Origin: JAMQPK01 sp963761975
GTDB taxonomy: Bacteria; Acidobacteriota; Vicinamibacteria; Vicinamibacterales; JAMQPK01
Direction: 5' to 3'
NCBI GenBank assembly: GCA_963761975.1
Contig: CAVXIR010000007.1
Location: 1,426,001 to 1,490,000 of the forward strand
DNA: 64,000 nt
A model generated the notes under the pieces. It made no database searches. It saw only the letters and a list, made by a program, of their open reading frames with translations, and had not been told where the DNA came from. The position numbers were made by a program, and so were the translations under genes. Every line of letters starts with the position of its first letter. Position 1 is the stretch's first letter. Positions 1 to 9,206 of the stretch are shown here, in pieces.

Positions 1-1567
1 CAAGGATGAGCAACGGCGATGCGGCGCGGTACAAGCTGATGCCACACGCCCGCATGACAATGAGCTCGCTGTTTTTGGTCAGCGCGCCAATGGTGACAAG
101 CGCCCCCATCAGTACCGCAAGCGGGACGAGGTAGTACGTATACTGCGGCGACGCCCACCACAGATATCGAAGGATGGTCAGTCCGTTCGTCCGCCCAGTG
201 AAGAGGTGATTCGAGAGGTCGATGAAGCTCGCGATGTAGAACAGACCCAGAAGGCCAGTGGCGGCGATCGCCGATACGCGCAGCCCATGCTTCAGAACAT
301 ACCAATCAAGGATGCTGGGCCTCGGAAACGCGAACTGCGGCACTTTAATCACGATGACGACTCGCGTGCCCCGTCCGTGCTGCGCTGCGGATCCCGCCTG
401 ACCGTTAGTTGCCCGCCGTCTGAGGAAGGGCAGCGCAAACCGTACCGACGAGTCCTCTGGCGCGCGCAGCTTCCTGACAATCAAAATCACGCCCCAGATC
501 GCAACGACGATGTTCGGCACCCACATCGCGAGATAGGCGAACCACCAGGGGAAGAATCTGCCCTTGGCGATCGCTTCGGAGATGTACATCAAGAACCAGT
601 ATACGAACACGACACCGATGCCGACGACAAAGCTGGCGAGCTTCCCGTCGCGCCGGTTGCTGACGCCCAAACCGAGGGCCACGAGCATGAATGCAAGGCA
701 AGCCGCAGGAATCGAGAACTTCTTCTGCCACGCCATGATCTGGTTGTGCGGATGGATGTTCTGCGCGCGCAGCTGGACCATGTCTTTCCTGAGCTCCGCA
801 ATCGTCATCTCCATCAGCCCCTTCATCGGGCCTTCGCGCGGGAAAACGCTCTCGGGATCGATGATAAGCTGCGTCTGCTCGAATGTGCCGGCCTCGTACT
901 TCTCCGGATCGTCGAGCTTCGCAAAGTGATGCGTCCCGTCTTTCAACACCATCTGCACGGTACGTTTCTCTTCGCTCAGCAGCAGCCGCCCCGACTTGGA
1001 GAGGTACAGTTTGGGCTCGTTCGGCAGGCTGGTATCCGTGACAAACACACCACTCCATCCGACGCCAGGCGTCACCTCACGGACATAAATGACGAGATTG
1101 GGAAATGATGTGTAGAAGATGCGCGGCTTGATCTTCGTTTCGCCGCGCGCCATCAGCAACTTGAACGTAATTTCGCGGAAGGCTTGATTTGCGGCCGGCA
1201 GCGCGACGATCATGACGTAGGTCGTGGTCGCCGTCGCCATGAGCGAGAAGAGCAGTATCGGTCGCAGGAGTCGTAGCATGCTCACGCCACAGGCTTCCAG
1301 CGCAACGATCTCGCGATCGCCCGAAAGGCGGCCGAGCGTGAACAGGATACCGAAGAGCAGCGCCATCGGAATCGTAATTCCCAGTGCCTGAGGGACGAGC
1401 GTGATGAGCACCCGCACGACGACGTCCCACGACGCGCCCTCGGCGATGAGCGTTTCGCCATAGTCGAGGATCGGAGGAATCTCAAGTGCGAAGGTCAGCA
1501 GCAGCAGGGCAAACGAGAACGGCGCCATGAACTCGCGCAGCAGATACCGGTCGAGAATCCTGAACAT
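1..1567 (-). CDS. lptF/lptG: Fused LptF-LptG lipopolysaccharide export permease, 3' end outside window
   Basis: Inner-membrane permease that, with LptB, extracts lipopolysaccharide and feeds it to LptC/LptA. I translated the minus strand from the ATG at 1567. The frame stays open for 522 codons and runs off the window edge. Residues 1-380 are a complete LptF-like domain: start MFRILDRYLLREF, N-terminal helices, a periplasmic beta-jellyroll region, then C-terminal helices such as MAWQKKFSIPAACLAFML. After a linker, a second family domain begins near residue 405 (SILDWYVLKHGLRV) and reaches the LptG-type stretch VMRACGIS. LptF and LptG are usually two separate genes of about 360 residues each, so this looks like a head-to-tail fusion. 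It is divergent from the GH57 gene. The lptA/B/C genes lie 25 kb away. Confidence 0.85.
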   Translation of the reverse strand, partial: MFRILDRYLLREFMAPFSFALLLLTFALEIPPILDYGETLIAEGASWDVVVRVLITLVPQALGITIPMALLFGILFTLGRLSGDREIVALEACGVSMLRLLRPILLFSLMATATTTYVMIVALPAANQAFREITFKLLMARGETKIKPRIFYTSFPNLVIYVREVTPGVGWSGVFVTDTSLPNEPKLYLSKSGRLLLSEEKRTVQMVLKDGTHHFAKLDDPEKYEAGTFEQTQLIIDPESVFPREGPMKGLMEMTIAELRKDMVQLRAQNIHPHNQIMAWQKKFSIPAACLAFMLVALGLGVSNRRDGKLASFVVGIGVVFVYWFLMYISEAIAKGRFFPWWFAYLAMWVPNIVVAIWGVILIVRKLRAPEDSSVRFALPFLRRRATNGQAGSAAQHGRGTRVVIVIKVPQFAFPRPSILDWYVLKHGLRVSAIAATGLLGLFYIASFIDLSNHLFTGRTNGLTILRYLWWASPQYTYYLVPLAVLMGALVTIGALTKNSELIVMRACGISLYRAASPLLIL

Positions 1568-1596
1568 TTGCGGCATTTCGAAGATATCACAGAGGC

Positions 1597-1672
1597 GCGA
1601 GCGGCGCGGGGCGATGGGGGCCCCCGCAAGCGAGCGCCGGGAGCGGGCGTCGGGGCCCCGCGACAAAACAAC
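1597..1672 (+). repeat. 79-nt-family GC-rich repeat, single copy upstream of GH57
   Basis: One copy of a GC-rich element containing two GGGGCCCC-type palindromes, followed by GCGACAAAACAAC and then the GH57 start. The same element occurs at 8751-9180 (about six copies) and 16559-16656. A 9-nt direct repeat, CAGAGGCGC, sits on either side (about 1591-1599 and 1672-1680). It reads in the same direction as the downstream gene. Confidence 0.8.
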
Positions 1673-1681
1673 AGAGGCGCA

Positions 1682-3857
1682 ATGACTAAAGTAGCCATCC
1701 TCTGGCACATGCATCAGCCCTATTACGAGGACCTTGCGACCGGCGAGCACGTGCTGCCCTGGGTCCGAATGCACGGCCTCAAGGACTATTTCGGCATGGT
1801 GGCGCTGATGCGGGAGTTTCCGCAGGTCAAGCTCACATTTAACCTCGTGCCATCGCTCGTCGTACAGCTCGAGGCCTTCGCCGAAGATCGCGCGCGCGAC
1901 TGGCATCTCGAGCTCGGCTTGAAGCCGGTCGCCGAGCTCAGCACAACCGATCGGGCGGACATTCTTTCGGAATTCTTCCACGCGCCACGCGGACGCATGA
2001 TCGATCACTACCCGCGGTATGCCGAGCTGCTGCAGAAACGCGACATCGGCGGCGGGTACACCGATCAGGATTTTCTCGACCTCCAGGTCTGGCACAAGCT
2101 GGCCTGGGTGGATCCGATCTATCTGGACGCCGATCCGCGCGTGCGTCGACTCATCCAGAAGCAACGCCAGTTCACGGAGGACGACAAGCTCGAGCTTCGA
2201 AAGGTCGAGCTCGAGATACTCCGCCGCGTGATTCCGGAATACCGCGCAGCCGCCGAGCGCGGGCAGGTGGAGCTTTCCACCTCGCCTTTCTACCACCCGA
2301 TTCTCCCGCTGTTGTGCGACACCGACATCTACCTCAAGACGCATCCGTCTGCCGCGGTTCCACGCCCACCGTTTCGACATCCCGAGGACGCTGCCGAACA
2401 ACTGGTCCGGGCGAGGCAGTGTCACAAGCGCCTGTTCGGCCACGAGCCCGCCGGGCTCTGGCCGTCTGAAGGCTCGGTGTCTGATGAAACGGTCGAGCTG
2501 GCGGCCCAGACGGGATTTCAGTGGATGGCCACCGACGAAGCGATCCTCGGGCGTACGCTCGGGCGCGAGTTCCGGCGCGATGGCGCCGGTCGCCTCGAGC
2601 AGCCTGAGCCGCTATACCGGTCGGTACGCCGTGCAGGTGGGGTCTTACCAGATCGGTTGCCTCTTTCGCGATCACTCGCTGTCCGATTTGATTGGGTTCG
2701 TCTACGCGGGCTGGGAAGCCGACGCGGCTGCGTCGGATTTCGTTCATCGTCTGGCCGAGGCAGGTCGGAGATTTTCTGCGGCAACCAGCGGGGAAGAGGC
2801 CACGATCTCGATTATCCTCGACGGCGAAAACGCGTGGGAGCATTTCGACGGAGGCGGAAGGCCGTTCCTGCGGGCCCTGTACGGGAAGCTGGCGGCACAT
2901 CCAGAGCTTCGTGCGGTTACCATGACCGAAGCGACCGGGCGCCCACGGCGAACGCTGAACGGCATTTTTCCGGGGTCCTGGATCGACGGCAATTTCTTCA
3001 TTTGGATCGGCCACGGCGACGACCTCCGCGGCTGGCGGCAGCTTCGCGATGCACGCCAGATGTTCGACCGGGTATCGCCAAGCGCCAATCCCGCCGACCG
3101 CGAACAAGCCTTCAAGGAACTACTGATTGCGGAAGGCAGCGACTGGTTCTGGTGGTACGGCGACGACCACTCGTCCGAGCACGACCTGGAGTTCGACGAG
3201 CTGTTCCGGCGGCACATTCGCAACGTCTACCAGATGCTCGGCCAGCAGGCGCCCGAAGAGTTATTCGCCACCAATATCACGACGGGTCAGGTGCCGCAGA
3301 CGGCGGTCCACCCCGTTGGCCTGCTCAATCCTCTCCTCGATGGTCGGTCGAGCAGTTATTTCGAATGGCTGCCCGCGGGCATCGTCCTGACCGATGCACC
3401 CTCGGGCACGATGACCGGCGGCGACTGGCGCGTGTCGGTCGTCAGACGGCTCTTGTTCGGGTTCGACCTCGAGAACCTCTACCTGCGTCTGGACCTGAAT
3501 GGGCCGGCGGGGCAAAAGCTGGCGGAAGGCACGCGCTGCAGCGTCAACTTCACGTTGCCTGCGGACCACCGGCTGGTGCTATTTGGGACAGATAGCGGTC
3601 CCGTCGCGGAGCTTCACCAAAAGACGGCGGGAGGCAACTGGGCTGTGGCGGGTTCGGCATCGCCGAAAGTCGCGGCGGCCGAGATACTCGAAGCGGCGTT
3701 GCCGTTCGTCGATTTGGGCCTCCGTCCCAACAACGCGTTCGCCTTCTTCGTCTCGATCCAGAATGGCGGGGTCGAGCTCGAACGTCACCCGGCACACCGG
3801 CCGGTCGAAAGCTTCGTCCCCGAACCAGCCTTCGAGAAGCTCAATTGGAAAGCTTAG
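1682..3857 (+). CDS. Glycoside hydrolase family 57 protein, interrupted by one frameshift
   Basis: Family GH57 alpha-glucan-active enzyme (amylase, amylopullulanase or branching type), probably acting on glycogen or maltodextrins. Motifs run in order: HMHQPYY near the N-terminus (motif 1), GLWPSEGSV with the presumed nucleophile Glu (motif 3), and ILDGENAWE with the acid/base Asp (motif 4). A C-terminal beta region follows. The start at 1682 is chosen because MTKVAILWHMHQPYY is the usual N-terminus; the longer open frame from 1568 only reads through the repeat. The frame shifts at about 2621-2624: LYR is read in one frame and YAVQVGSYQIGCLFRDH in the next, so one extra base is present. Corrected length is about 725 residues, normal for the family. 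The gene is either a sequencing-indel casualty or a recent pseudogene. Confidence 0.8.
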
Positions 3858-3896
3858 GGAACTGACGCACCATTGTGAGATTGGTAGATTGGTAGA

Positions 3897-6179
3897 TTAG
3901 GGCGCGGTCGGAAGCGGGCTGAGATCGTATTCGTCTTTCGGAAACAGGTCTGAGTTGAAATCGGTAAGCGTCTGGCGATCGAAGTCCGGCGAGTAGTGTG
4001 CCGGATCTGCAAGATAGAGCGACATCAATTCCTTCACATCGATGCCGGCCCGCGCGTAATGCTCGCGCACCCGAGGGTCGGCGATACGGCCCTCGATCGC
4101 CTCTCGATCGATCTTGATCGGATCGCTGCTGCCCACGAGCACGCCGGCCGCGCTCACGACGTGCGGGAAGACACGAACGAACGCGTTGTGCACCCGAGGT
4201 GTCGGCAGCCAGGTGGCGGCAAGTCCTCCAGGGCGCAGGCGGCTGCGCACGAGCGTGAAATATTCCTCCGAATACAGATTGCCCGAGTACGCGCTCGTCG
4301 GCCGGAGCGCGTCAGCCTCGATGATGTCGAACGCCGCTGGTGAGCGCATCAGAAAGATCCGGCCGTCGCCAGCGACATGATTGATTCGCGGGTCGCGGAG
4401 CAGTGCCTCGAGACCGCCGTACGGCTGTCGCTGCTGGAGCTGGCGCAGTCCGTCAAGCTGGGGCGCGATGATCTCGACGCACGTGATGAGCTCAATGTCG
4501 GGTCGACCGGCAACGCCGTAAACGGTGTCGCCGGACCCAAGCCCGATGATAGCTACGTCACGCGGAGCCGGATGGAGAAACGCGGGCAGCATGCCAAGAG
4601 CGGTATGAATATCTCCGTAGGGAATGGTGCTCTGGCCCACGCCATTGACAAACACTGTGGTGCGGTTCTGCAGCGCGCCCGGTTCGAGGCGCAGCACCGA
4701 CAATCCCGTGGCGTCTTCCCCTGCGAGCGTGCGTTCGGCGGCCGCTCCGTGAAAGCGAGCCCAGAGTGAAATGGCGTCGGGAAGGGCTCGCACGACCAGC
4801 GCACCCATGACGGCAAATATCGCGACCGCAGCCAGCCCGGCTTTGCCGCGAACGAACCATACGAAACTGACGAACGCGAACACCGTGCTCACGATGGCGA
4901 GCGCTCTGAGGGTGCCGGCCGTTCCGAGAAGATTCAGCGCAATGACCCCGGTGGCAATCGTGCCGAACACGCTGCCGGCAATATTCGCCACCATCAGGAT
5001 CCCGAGGCGGCGGCCGAGACGGGAAAAGTCGGTTTGCACGATTCGCTGCAGCACGGGAAACCCGAAACCCATCAGGAACGTTGGCGGCAAGAGCAGCGCG
5101 GCAGGAATGGCGAAGTACAACAGCAGGAATTCGACGGGGAGCTGGCCTTGACGGAGCGTGTCGATCTGAGCGCGCACGATCATGGGCTCGTAGCTGCCAA
5201 AGTACTGCCGCAGCCACACGACGCGGTCGGCGCCGCGCACCAACAGCGCAACCAGCATTCCGCCCAAGAGGCCGATGGCACCCTGAACGGACAAGAAGGT
5301 GAAAGTTGGACGCCGCAACCGGGGTGCCACGACGCTGCCGATCCAGGCCCCGGACGCGATGCCGGTCAGGTAGATGGTCAGGAGAGTACCGAATGTGAAG
5401 GCGCTGGACTTTGCCATCACCCCCAGAAGCCGGAACCAGACGATCTCGAGTGAGAGCGCGACAAACCCAGATATGCCGTATATGACCACCCACACGGGAA
5501 ATGGCAACCGTACATCTGGTTCGGGGGTGCTTCGGTCGGCAACGGCATCGGGTACATTCGGCGCCTCGCGCCGCCCAAACACGAACGGGAGTACCAGCGC
5601 CACACACATCCCGTTCATCACCGCGCCAATGCGAAGGCTCTGGTCGAGGCCCGCCGCCGGCAGTATCGACCACGTCGTGGCAAATGCACCGATGGCGGCG
5701 CCGAGGGTGTTCACGGCATAGAGCCGGCCGACCTTGGCGGCGGCGGCGCCAAGAGAGTTCGTCACTGCGCGAGCCAGGAGAGGCAGTGAAACGCCCATAA
5801 AAAAGGTCGGCCACAGCAGGCTGCCGAAGAGCACGACGACGAGCGTTGGCGCCCCGATTTGCCGTGCCCCCAGTTGCTGATAGAGGACGTCGTAGTAGAG
5901 CTGGCGGCTCAGCAGGCTGAAGCCGGCAATCGCCAACTCCGCAACGGCAAAACCGATGAGCGCGTTTTTCTGCGAGCAACGGTCGGCCGCCACGCCGCCC
6001 AGAAGGCTGCCGATGCCGAGCCCGGCCATGAAGGCGGCCACGATGAGCGTGGAGGCGTAAACGTCGGCGCCCGTAAAGAACACGAGCATCCGCTGCCAGA
6101 CGACCTGATACAGCAGCGCGGCGAACCCTGAAAGCCCGAATGCGAGAAGGGCGGCAAAGTGCACGAAGCGGTCGGTCAC
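3897..6179 (-). CDS. Membrane-anchored spermidine-synthase-like protein
   Basis: 760 residues, GTG start. The N-terminal half (about 1-450) is a run of hydrophobic helices resembling an MFS-like or SpeE-associated membrane domain. The C-terminal part is a spermidine-synthase/SAM-methyltransferase-like Rossmann domain: VAIIGLGSGDTVYGVAG is the glycine-rich nucleotide loop, CVEIIAPQL follows, and DIIEADALRPTSAYSGN is the gatekeeper-like segment. Such fusions are common in Acidobacteria and Deltaproteobacteria. Whether they make polyamines is unproven, because the substrate Asp/Tyr pattern differs from true SpeE. It is convergent with GH57; 39 nt separate them, containing the tandem word GATTGGTA. 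A separate polyamine-type gene pair lies at 47.7-49.7 kb. Confidence 0.75.
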   Translation of the reverse strand: MTDRFVHFAALLAFGLSGFAALLYQVVWQRMLVFFTGADVYASTLIVAAFMAGLGIGSLLGGVAADRCSQKNALIGFAVAELAIAGFSLLSRQLYYDVLYQQLGARQIGAPTLVVVLFGSLLWPTFFMGVSLPLLARAVTNSLGAAAAKVGRLYAVNTLGAAIGAFATTWSILPAAGLDQSLRIGAVMNGMCVALVLPFVFGRREAPNVPDAVADRSTPEPDVRLPFPVWVVIYGISGFVALSLEIVWFRLLGVMAKSSAFTFGTLLTIYLTGIASGAWIGSVVAPRLRRPTFTFLSVQGAIGLLGGMLVALLVRGADRVVWLRQYFGSYEPMIVRAQIDTLRQGQLPVEFLLLYFAIPAALLLPPTFLMGFGFPVLQRIVQTDFSRLGRRLGILMVANIAGSVFGTIATGVIALNLLGTAGTLRALAIVSTVFAFVSFVWFVRGKAGLAAVAIFAVMGALVVRALPDAISLWARFHGAAAERTLAGEDATGLSVLRLEPGALQNRTTVFVNGVGQSTIPYGDIHTALGMLPAFLHPAPRDVAIIGLGSGDTVYGVAGRPDIELITCVEIIAPQLDGLRQLQQRQPYGGLEALLRDPRINHVAGDGRIFLMRSPAAFDIIEADALRPTSAYSGNLYSEEYFTLVRSRLRPGGLAATWLPTPRVHNAFVRVFPHVVSAAGVLVGSSDPIKIDREAIEGRIADPRVREHYARAGIDVKELMSLYLADPAHYSPDFDRQTLTDFNSDLFPKDEYDLSPLPTAP

Positions 6180-6538
6180 AGGATTTCCACAGGGGGTGTT
6201 TTCCGGGCAATTTCCGTTGAGTCTAATAATGGATGTTATGTTAACTAATAACCCCCGAGGGCACTGTTAGAGCGGCGTTTCGCTAACCTGACGTCTCTCT
6301 CTGGCGACAAATCAAACGCTCCTGAGGCTGTTTCTCACCCCCTCAGACTCATTGACTTCAGGCACTCGGCGGCTGGGCCTCAAACTCCAGACGCCCAGCA
6401 GGACTCCAAAGACTTCCGGCCCCCGGAGATTCTTGGGTCCCGGAGACTCTTTGACCTAGGACTCTTTGACTCAGGGACTCTTTGACTCCAGGGACTCACC
6501 AGCTCCATGGACTCTTGCGACTCAAAGACTCCGAAGGC
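6180..6538. repeat. Intergenic region with GACTC-rich degenerate repeats
   Basis: 359 nt between the spermidine-synthase-like gene and parB, both on the minus strand. No ORF is supported. From about 6340 to 6540 the sequence is dominated by GACTC, ACTCTTTGACT and CAGGGACTC words, with two close copies of GGGACTCTTTGACTC near 6473-6500. The part next to the upstream gene (6180-6260) is AT-richer and may hold its promoter. No parS palindrome is visible. Confidence 0.6.
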
Positions 6539-7357
6539 TCAGCTGTTGCGGAGCTCTTCGATGATCGCCTCGAGCGCCTCGATGACTTCCTGCTTTGGAA
6601 CGTTATTCTTGCGGAACTTCAGTTTCAGGTTGAAGGCCTTGTTCTCGGGACGGTAACTGAACACGAAGGCCTTCGGACGGCCGGGCTTGGCCTTGGCAAG
6701 ATCCTGCCGAACTTCCTCGCGGGTCGCGCCGCCCTGACTGACGATCTTCTCAATTAACGCCGTCATTTTCTGTGGTGTCGGCTGTCTAACTACCTGTAAT
6801 AACAATGACTTAGACGTAATGTCGGCCAGCCGACAAAGATTCTTGATCTCCTCGGGCATGGCATTGAGAGCAAGAGATTCCGTGATCGAGGTGCGCGATT
6901 TCCCGAGTTTTCTCGCGAGCGCTTCATGTGTATACGAGCTCCGCTGAGCGAGGTGCTGCAGCGCCTCAGATTCTTCAAAGGCCGTCAGGTCCTTGCGCTG
7001 AATGTTCTCGACCAGCGCAATCTCGATAACCTCGGAGTCGTCCACGTCCCGAATGACAACCGGGAGATCCCGGAGCCCGACCTGAACCGCTGCCTGGTAG
7101 CGACGCTCGCCCGCGATAATCTGAAAGCGATCGCCACGCGACCGAACAACGAGAGGCTCGATCACTCCCTTTTCGGCCACCGATGCCATCAGCTCTGACA
7201 GGTCTCCCATGACCTGCCGGGGCTGGTTGGGATTAGGGTCCAGCCGGTCGATGGGAACCAGGCGACCGATCGGCGTGCCTGCGGAGGCGGCCAGCGCCTC
7301 TACATAGTGCTCGTCGTGCCGCATTCGAATGGTTTCAGGGAGTCCTCGCCTAGGCAC
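6539..7357 (-). CDS. parB: ParB/Spo0J chromosome partitioning protein
   Basis: 272 residues, GTG start. ParB loads as a CTP-dependent sliding clamp at parS and works with ParA in origin segregation. Motifs seen: NPNQPR, the CTP-binding GERRYQAA, ENIQRKDLTAFEE (box II), and a helix-turn-helix around SYTHEALARKLGKSRTSI. The C-terminal dimerisation region ends LEAIIEELRNS. It overlaps the end of parA by 8 nt, so the two are translationally coupled. I find no parS palindrome (TGTTTCACGTGAAACA) in the flanks. Confidence 0.92.
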   Translation of the reverse strand: MPRRGLPETIRMRHDEHYVEALAASAGTPIGRLVPIDRLDPNPNQPRQVMGDLSELMASVAEKGVIEPLVVRSRGDRFQIIAGERRYQAAVQVGLRDLPVVIRDVDDSEVIEIALVENIQRKDLTAFEESEALQHLAQRSSYTHEALARKLGKSRTSITESLALNAMPEEIKNLCRLADITSKSLLLQVVRQPTPQKMTALIEKIVSQGGATREEVRQDLAKAKPGRPKAFVFSYRPENKAFNLKLKFRKNNVPKQEVIEALEAIIEELRNS

Positions 7358-8105
7358 GGTCTATGACCTCCTCACAGAGACTGTAGTATTCGCTCGCACC
7401 GGTGGAATCGGGTGCATAGGTGAAGATGGATTCCCTATAGGCCGGGCTCTCTTCCAGCCGAACGCTCTTGGTGATGACCGTTTTGAAGACCTTACCGCCA
7501 AAGACCTTCTTGATTTGTGTGCGGATGTCTTTCGCGAGCGACGTTCGTTTGTCGTGCATCGTGATGACCACGCCTAGAATCTGTAGCGAGGGGTTCGGAC
7601 GTTGCCGGACCTTCTCGATGGTTTCGAGAAGATCGTCGGTGCCCTCGAGCGCGAAATACGACGACTGAATCGGGATGAGCAGGTGCGAGGCGGCGACGAG
7701 GGCGTTCACGGTCAGCAGCCCGAGCGTCGGCGGACAATCAATCACGATGTTCGGATACATGAGCTGGACCTGCTCCAGCTTGTCCTTGAGCCTGAAATGC
7801 GCGTCGATTTCCCCGATCAGCTTCGATTCGAGTTTGGCGAGCGCAATACGCGAGGGCGCCACCCACAAGTTCTCCACCGACGACTTCACGATCACATCGG
7901 ACAACTGAGTGGTCGAGTCGGAGATGGCGTCGTAGACGCTCCGCTGCACCTGCGTCATATCGAGAAAGGACATGGTGCTGTTGGCCTGGGGGTCGAGGTC
8001 GATGAGCAGCGTCGGCTTTCCTCTCAGGGCGAGGCCTGCGGCAAGATTGATCGCGGTGGTGGTCTTCCCCACCCCGCCTTTTTGGTTGGCGATGGCAACA
8101 ATCAT
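7350..8105 (-). CDS. parA: ParA/Soj chromosome partitioning ATPase
   Basis: 251 residues, ATG start. Deviant Walker ATPase: KGGVGKTT at residues 9-16 with the signature first lysine, DLDPQANST (A'), and VIDCPPTLGLLTVNAL (Walker B region). Length and domain order match Soj-type ParA without an N-terminal helix-turn-helix. It is the promoter-proximal gene of the parA-parB pair. Upstream (8106-8248) there is a short GGGGA-TG-TCCCC inverted repeat and no other gene. The neighbourhood lacks the usual origin genes (dnaA, gidA, rpmH), so this is not evidence for a nearby oriC. Confidence 0.93.
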   Translation of the reverse strand: MIVAIANQKGGVGKTTTAINLAAGLALRGKPTLLIDLDPQANSTMSFLDMTQVQRSVYDAISDSTTQLSDVIVKSSVENLWVAPSRIALAKLESKLIGEIDAHFRLKDKLEQVQLMYPNIVIDCPPTLGLLTVNALVAASHLLIPIQSSYFALEGTDDLLETIEKVRQRPNPSLQILGVVITMHDKRTSLAKDIRTQIKKVFGGKVFKTVITKSVRLEESPAYRESIFTYAPDSTGASEYYSLCEEVIDRA

Positions 8106-8248
8106 GCGGCGACTCTTTGGAGCGAACTGGGGATGTCCCCGAGTGTTAGATCGAGGACACGCGGTTCATTCTAGGGAGGGAATCAGGCGAAAGCAAGAAA
8201 TAAGCGACGCGAAAGGGCTATAAGCTGGGTCTGTGCGAAAATTCTCTA

Positions 8249-8735
8249 CTACATCTTGTACTTCCCGAGGTCGTCCGGATCGAGGTTCTCGAGCCACTTC
8301 TGCAGCCGATCGGTGTCCGGTTTCTCACCAGCAGGGTCGAATGGCTTCGCGTTGTCGATGACTGATTCCTCGACGAAGATAGGAGCGCGCGCGCGCAGCG
8401 CCAGCGCGATGGCATCGCTCGGACGCGCATCGATGGCGACCGTCTCGCCACTCACATCAAGGTAGATGAGCGCAAAAAACGTGTTGTCCTTCAGGTCCGA
8501 GACGACGATCTTGCGAACGGAAGCTTTGAGGTCGGTGATGACGTTCTTGAGCAGATCGTGGGTCATCGGGTCTGGGCGTGCTGACGTTCTCGATCTGAAG
8601 CGCAATGGCGTTGGCTTCGTAGATGCCGACCCAGATCGGGAGCACTTTCTGCCCGTCGGAATCGCGCAGCAGAATGATGGGCATGTTGGTAACCGGATCG
8701 ACCATCAGCCCCTTGATTGTCATTTCGATCTGCAA
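8249..8735 (-). CDS. DUF151 bifunctional nuclease-family protein with a frameshift
   Basis: DUF151/BFN-like protein, a family with reported DNase and RNase activity in some bacteria and plants. The 5' frame begins at a TTG (8735) preceded by GAAGGGGA; a downstream ATG at 8723 has no ribosome site. It reads QIEMTIKGLMVDPVTNMP and then IWVGIYEANAIALQIENV. The expected continuation TPRPMTHDLLKNVITDLK is split: one frame carries TPRP and the other MTHDLLKNV, so there is one extra base near 8567. The second frame completes the domain (FFALIYLD, DARPSDAIALALR) and ends KYKM. Corrected length is about 162 residues, normal for the family. Both parts are well conserved, so an indel error is more likely than true loss. 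Confidence 0.8.
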
Positions 8736-8750
8736 CGCGTTCCCCTTCTA

Positions 8751-9180
8751 TTTCTCGCGGGGCCCCAACACCCGCTCGTCGCCACTCGCTTGCGGGGCCC
8801 CTTTGCCCCGCGCCGCTCGTGGCTCTCAATTTCTCGCGGGGCCCCAACACCCGCTCGTCGCCACTCGCTTGCGGGGCCCCTTTGCCCCGCGCCGCTCGTG
8901 GCTCTCAATTTCTCGCGGGGCCCCAACACCCGCCTCGTCGCCACTCGCTTGCGGGCCCTTTGCCCCGCGCCGCTCGTGGCTCTTGATTTCTCGCGGGGCC
9001 CCAACACCCGCTCGTCGCCACTCGCTTGCGGGGCCCCTTCGCCCCGCGCCGCTCGTGGCTCTCAATTTCTCGCGGGGCCCCAACACCCGCTCGTCGCCAC
9101 TCGCTTGCGAGGCCCCTTCGCCCCGCGCCGCTCGTGGCTCTCAATTTCTCGCGGGGCCCGACACCCGCTCGTCCCTTCGG
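8751..9180 (-). repeat. Tandem array of about six 79-nt GC-rich units
   Basis: The word TTTCTCGCGG recurs at 8751, 8830, 8909, 8987, 9066 and 9145, giving a period of 78-79 nt. Copies are nearly identical, and the last one degenerates after 9165. Each unit holds two GGGGCCCC palindromes. Read on the minus strand, the unit matches the plus-strand copies at 1597-1672 and 16559-16656. The array fills the miaB-to-DUF151 junction and reads in their direction of transcription. It creates long spurious ORFs in several frames. There are no variable spacers, so it is not CRISPR. Confidence 0.92.
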
Positions 9181-9206
9181 GGCAACGCGCCCCAACTATC
9201 TCAACG

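Noticed and set aside
6180..6538. Replication origin or parS site near parAB
   Set aside because: Only one poor DnaA-box-like word (TTTCCACAG) and no parS palindrome; usual origin neighbours are absent.
8751..9180. CRISPR-like periodic array
   Set aside because: Units are contiguous and nearly identical without variable spacers, and no cas gene is present. The 9-nt arrays at 20.6, 45.8 and 53.0 kb are likewise simple tandem repeats.
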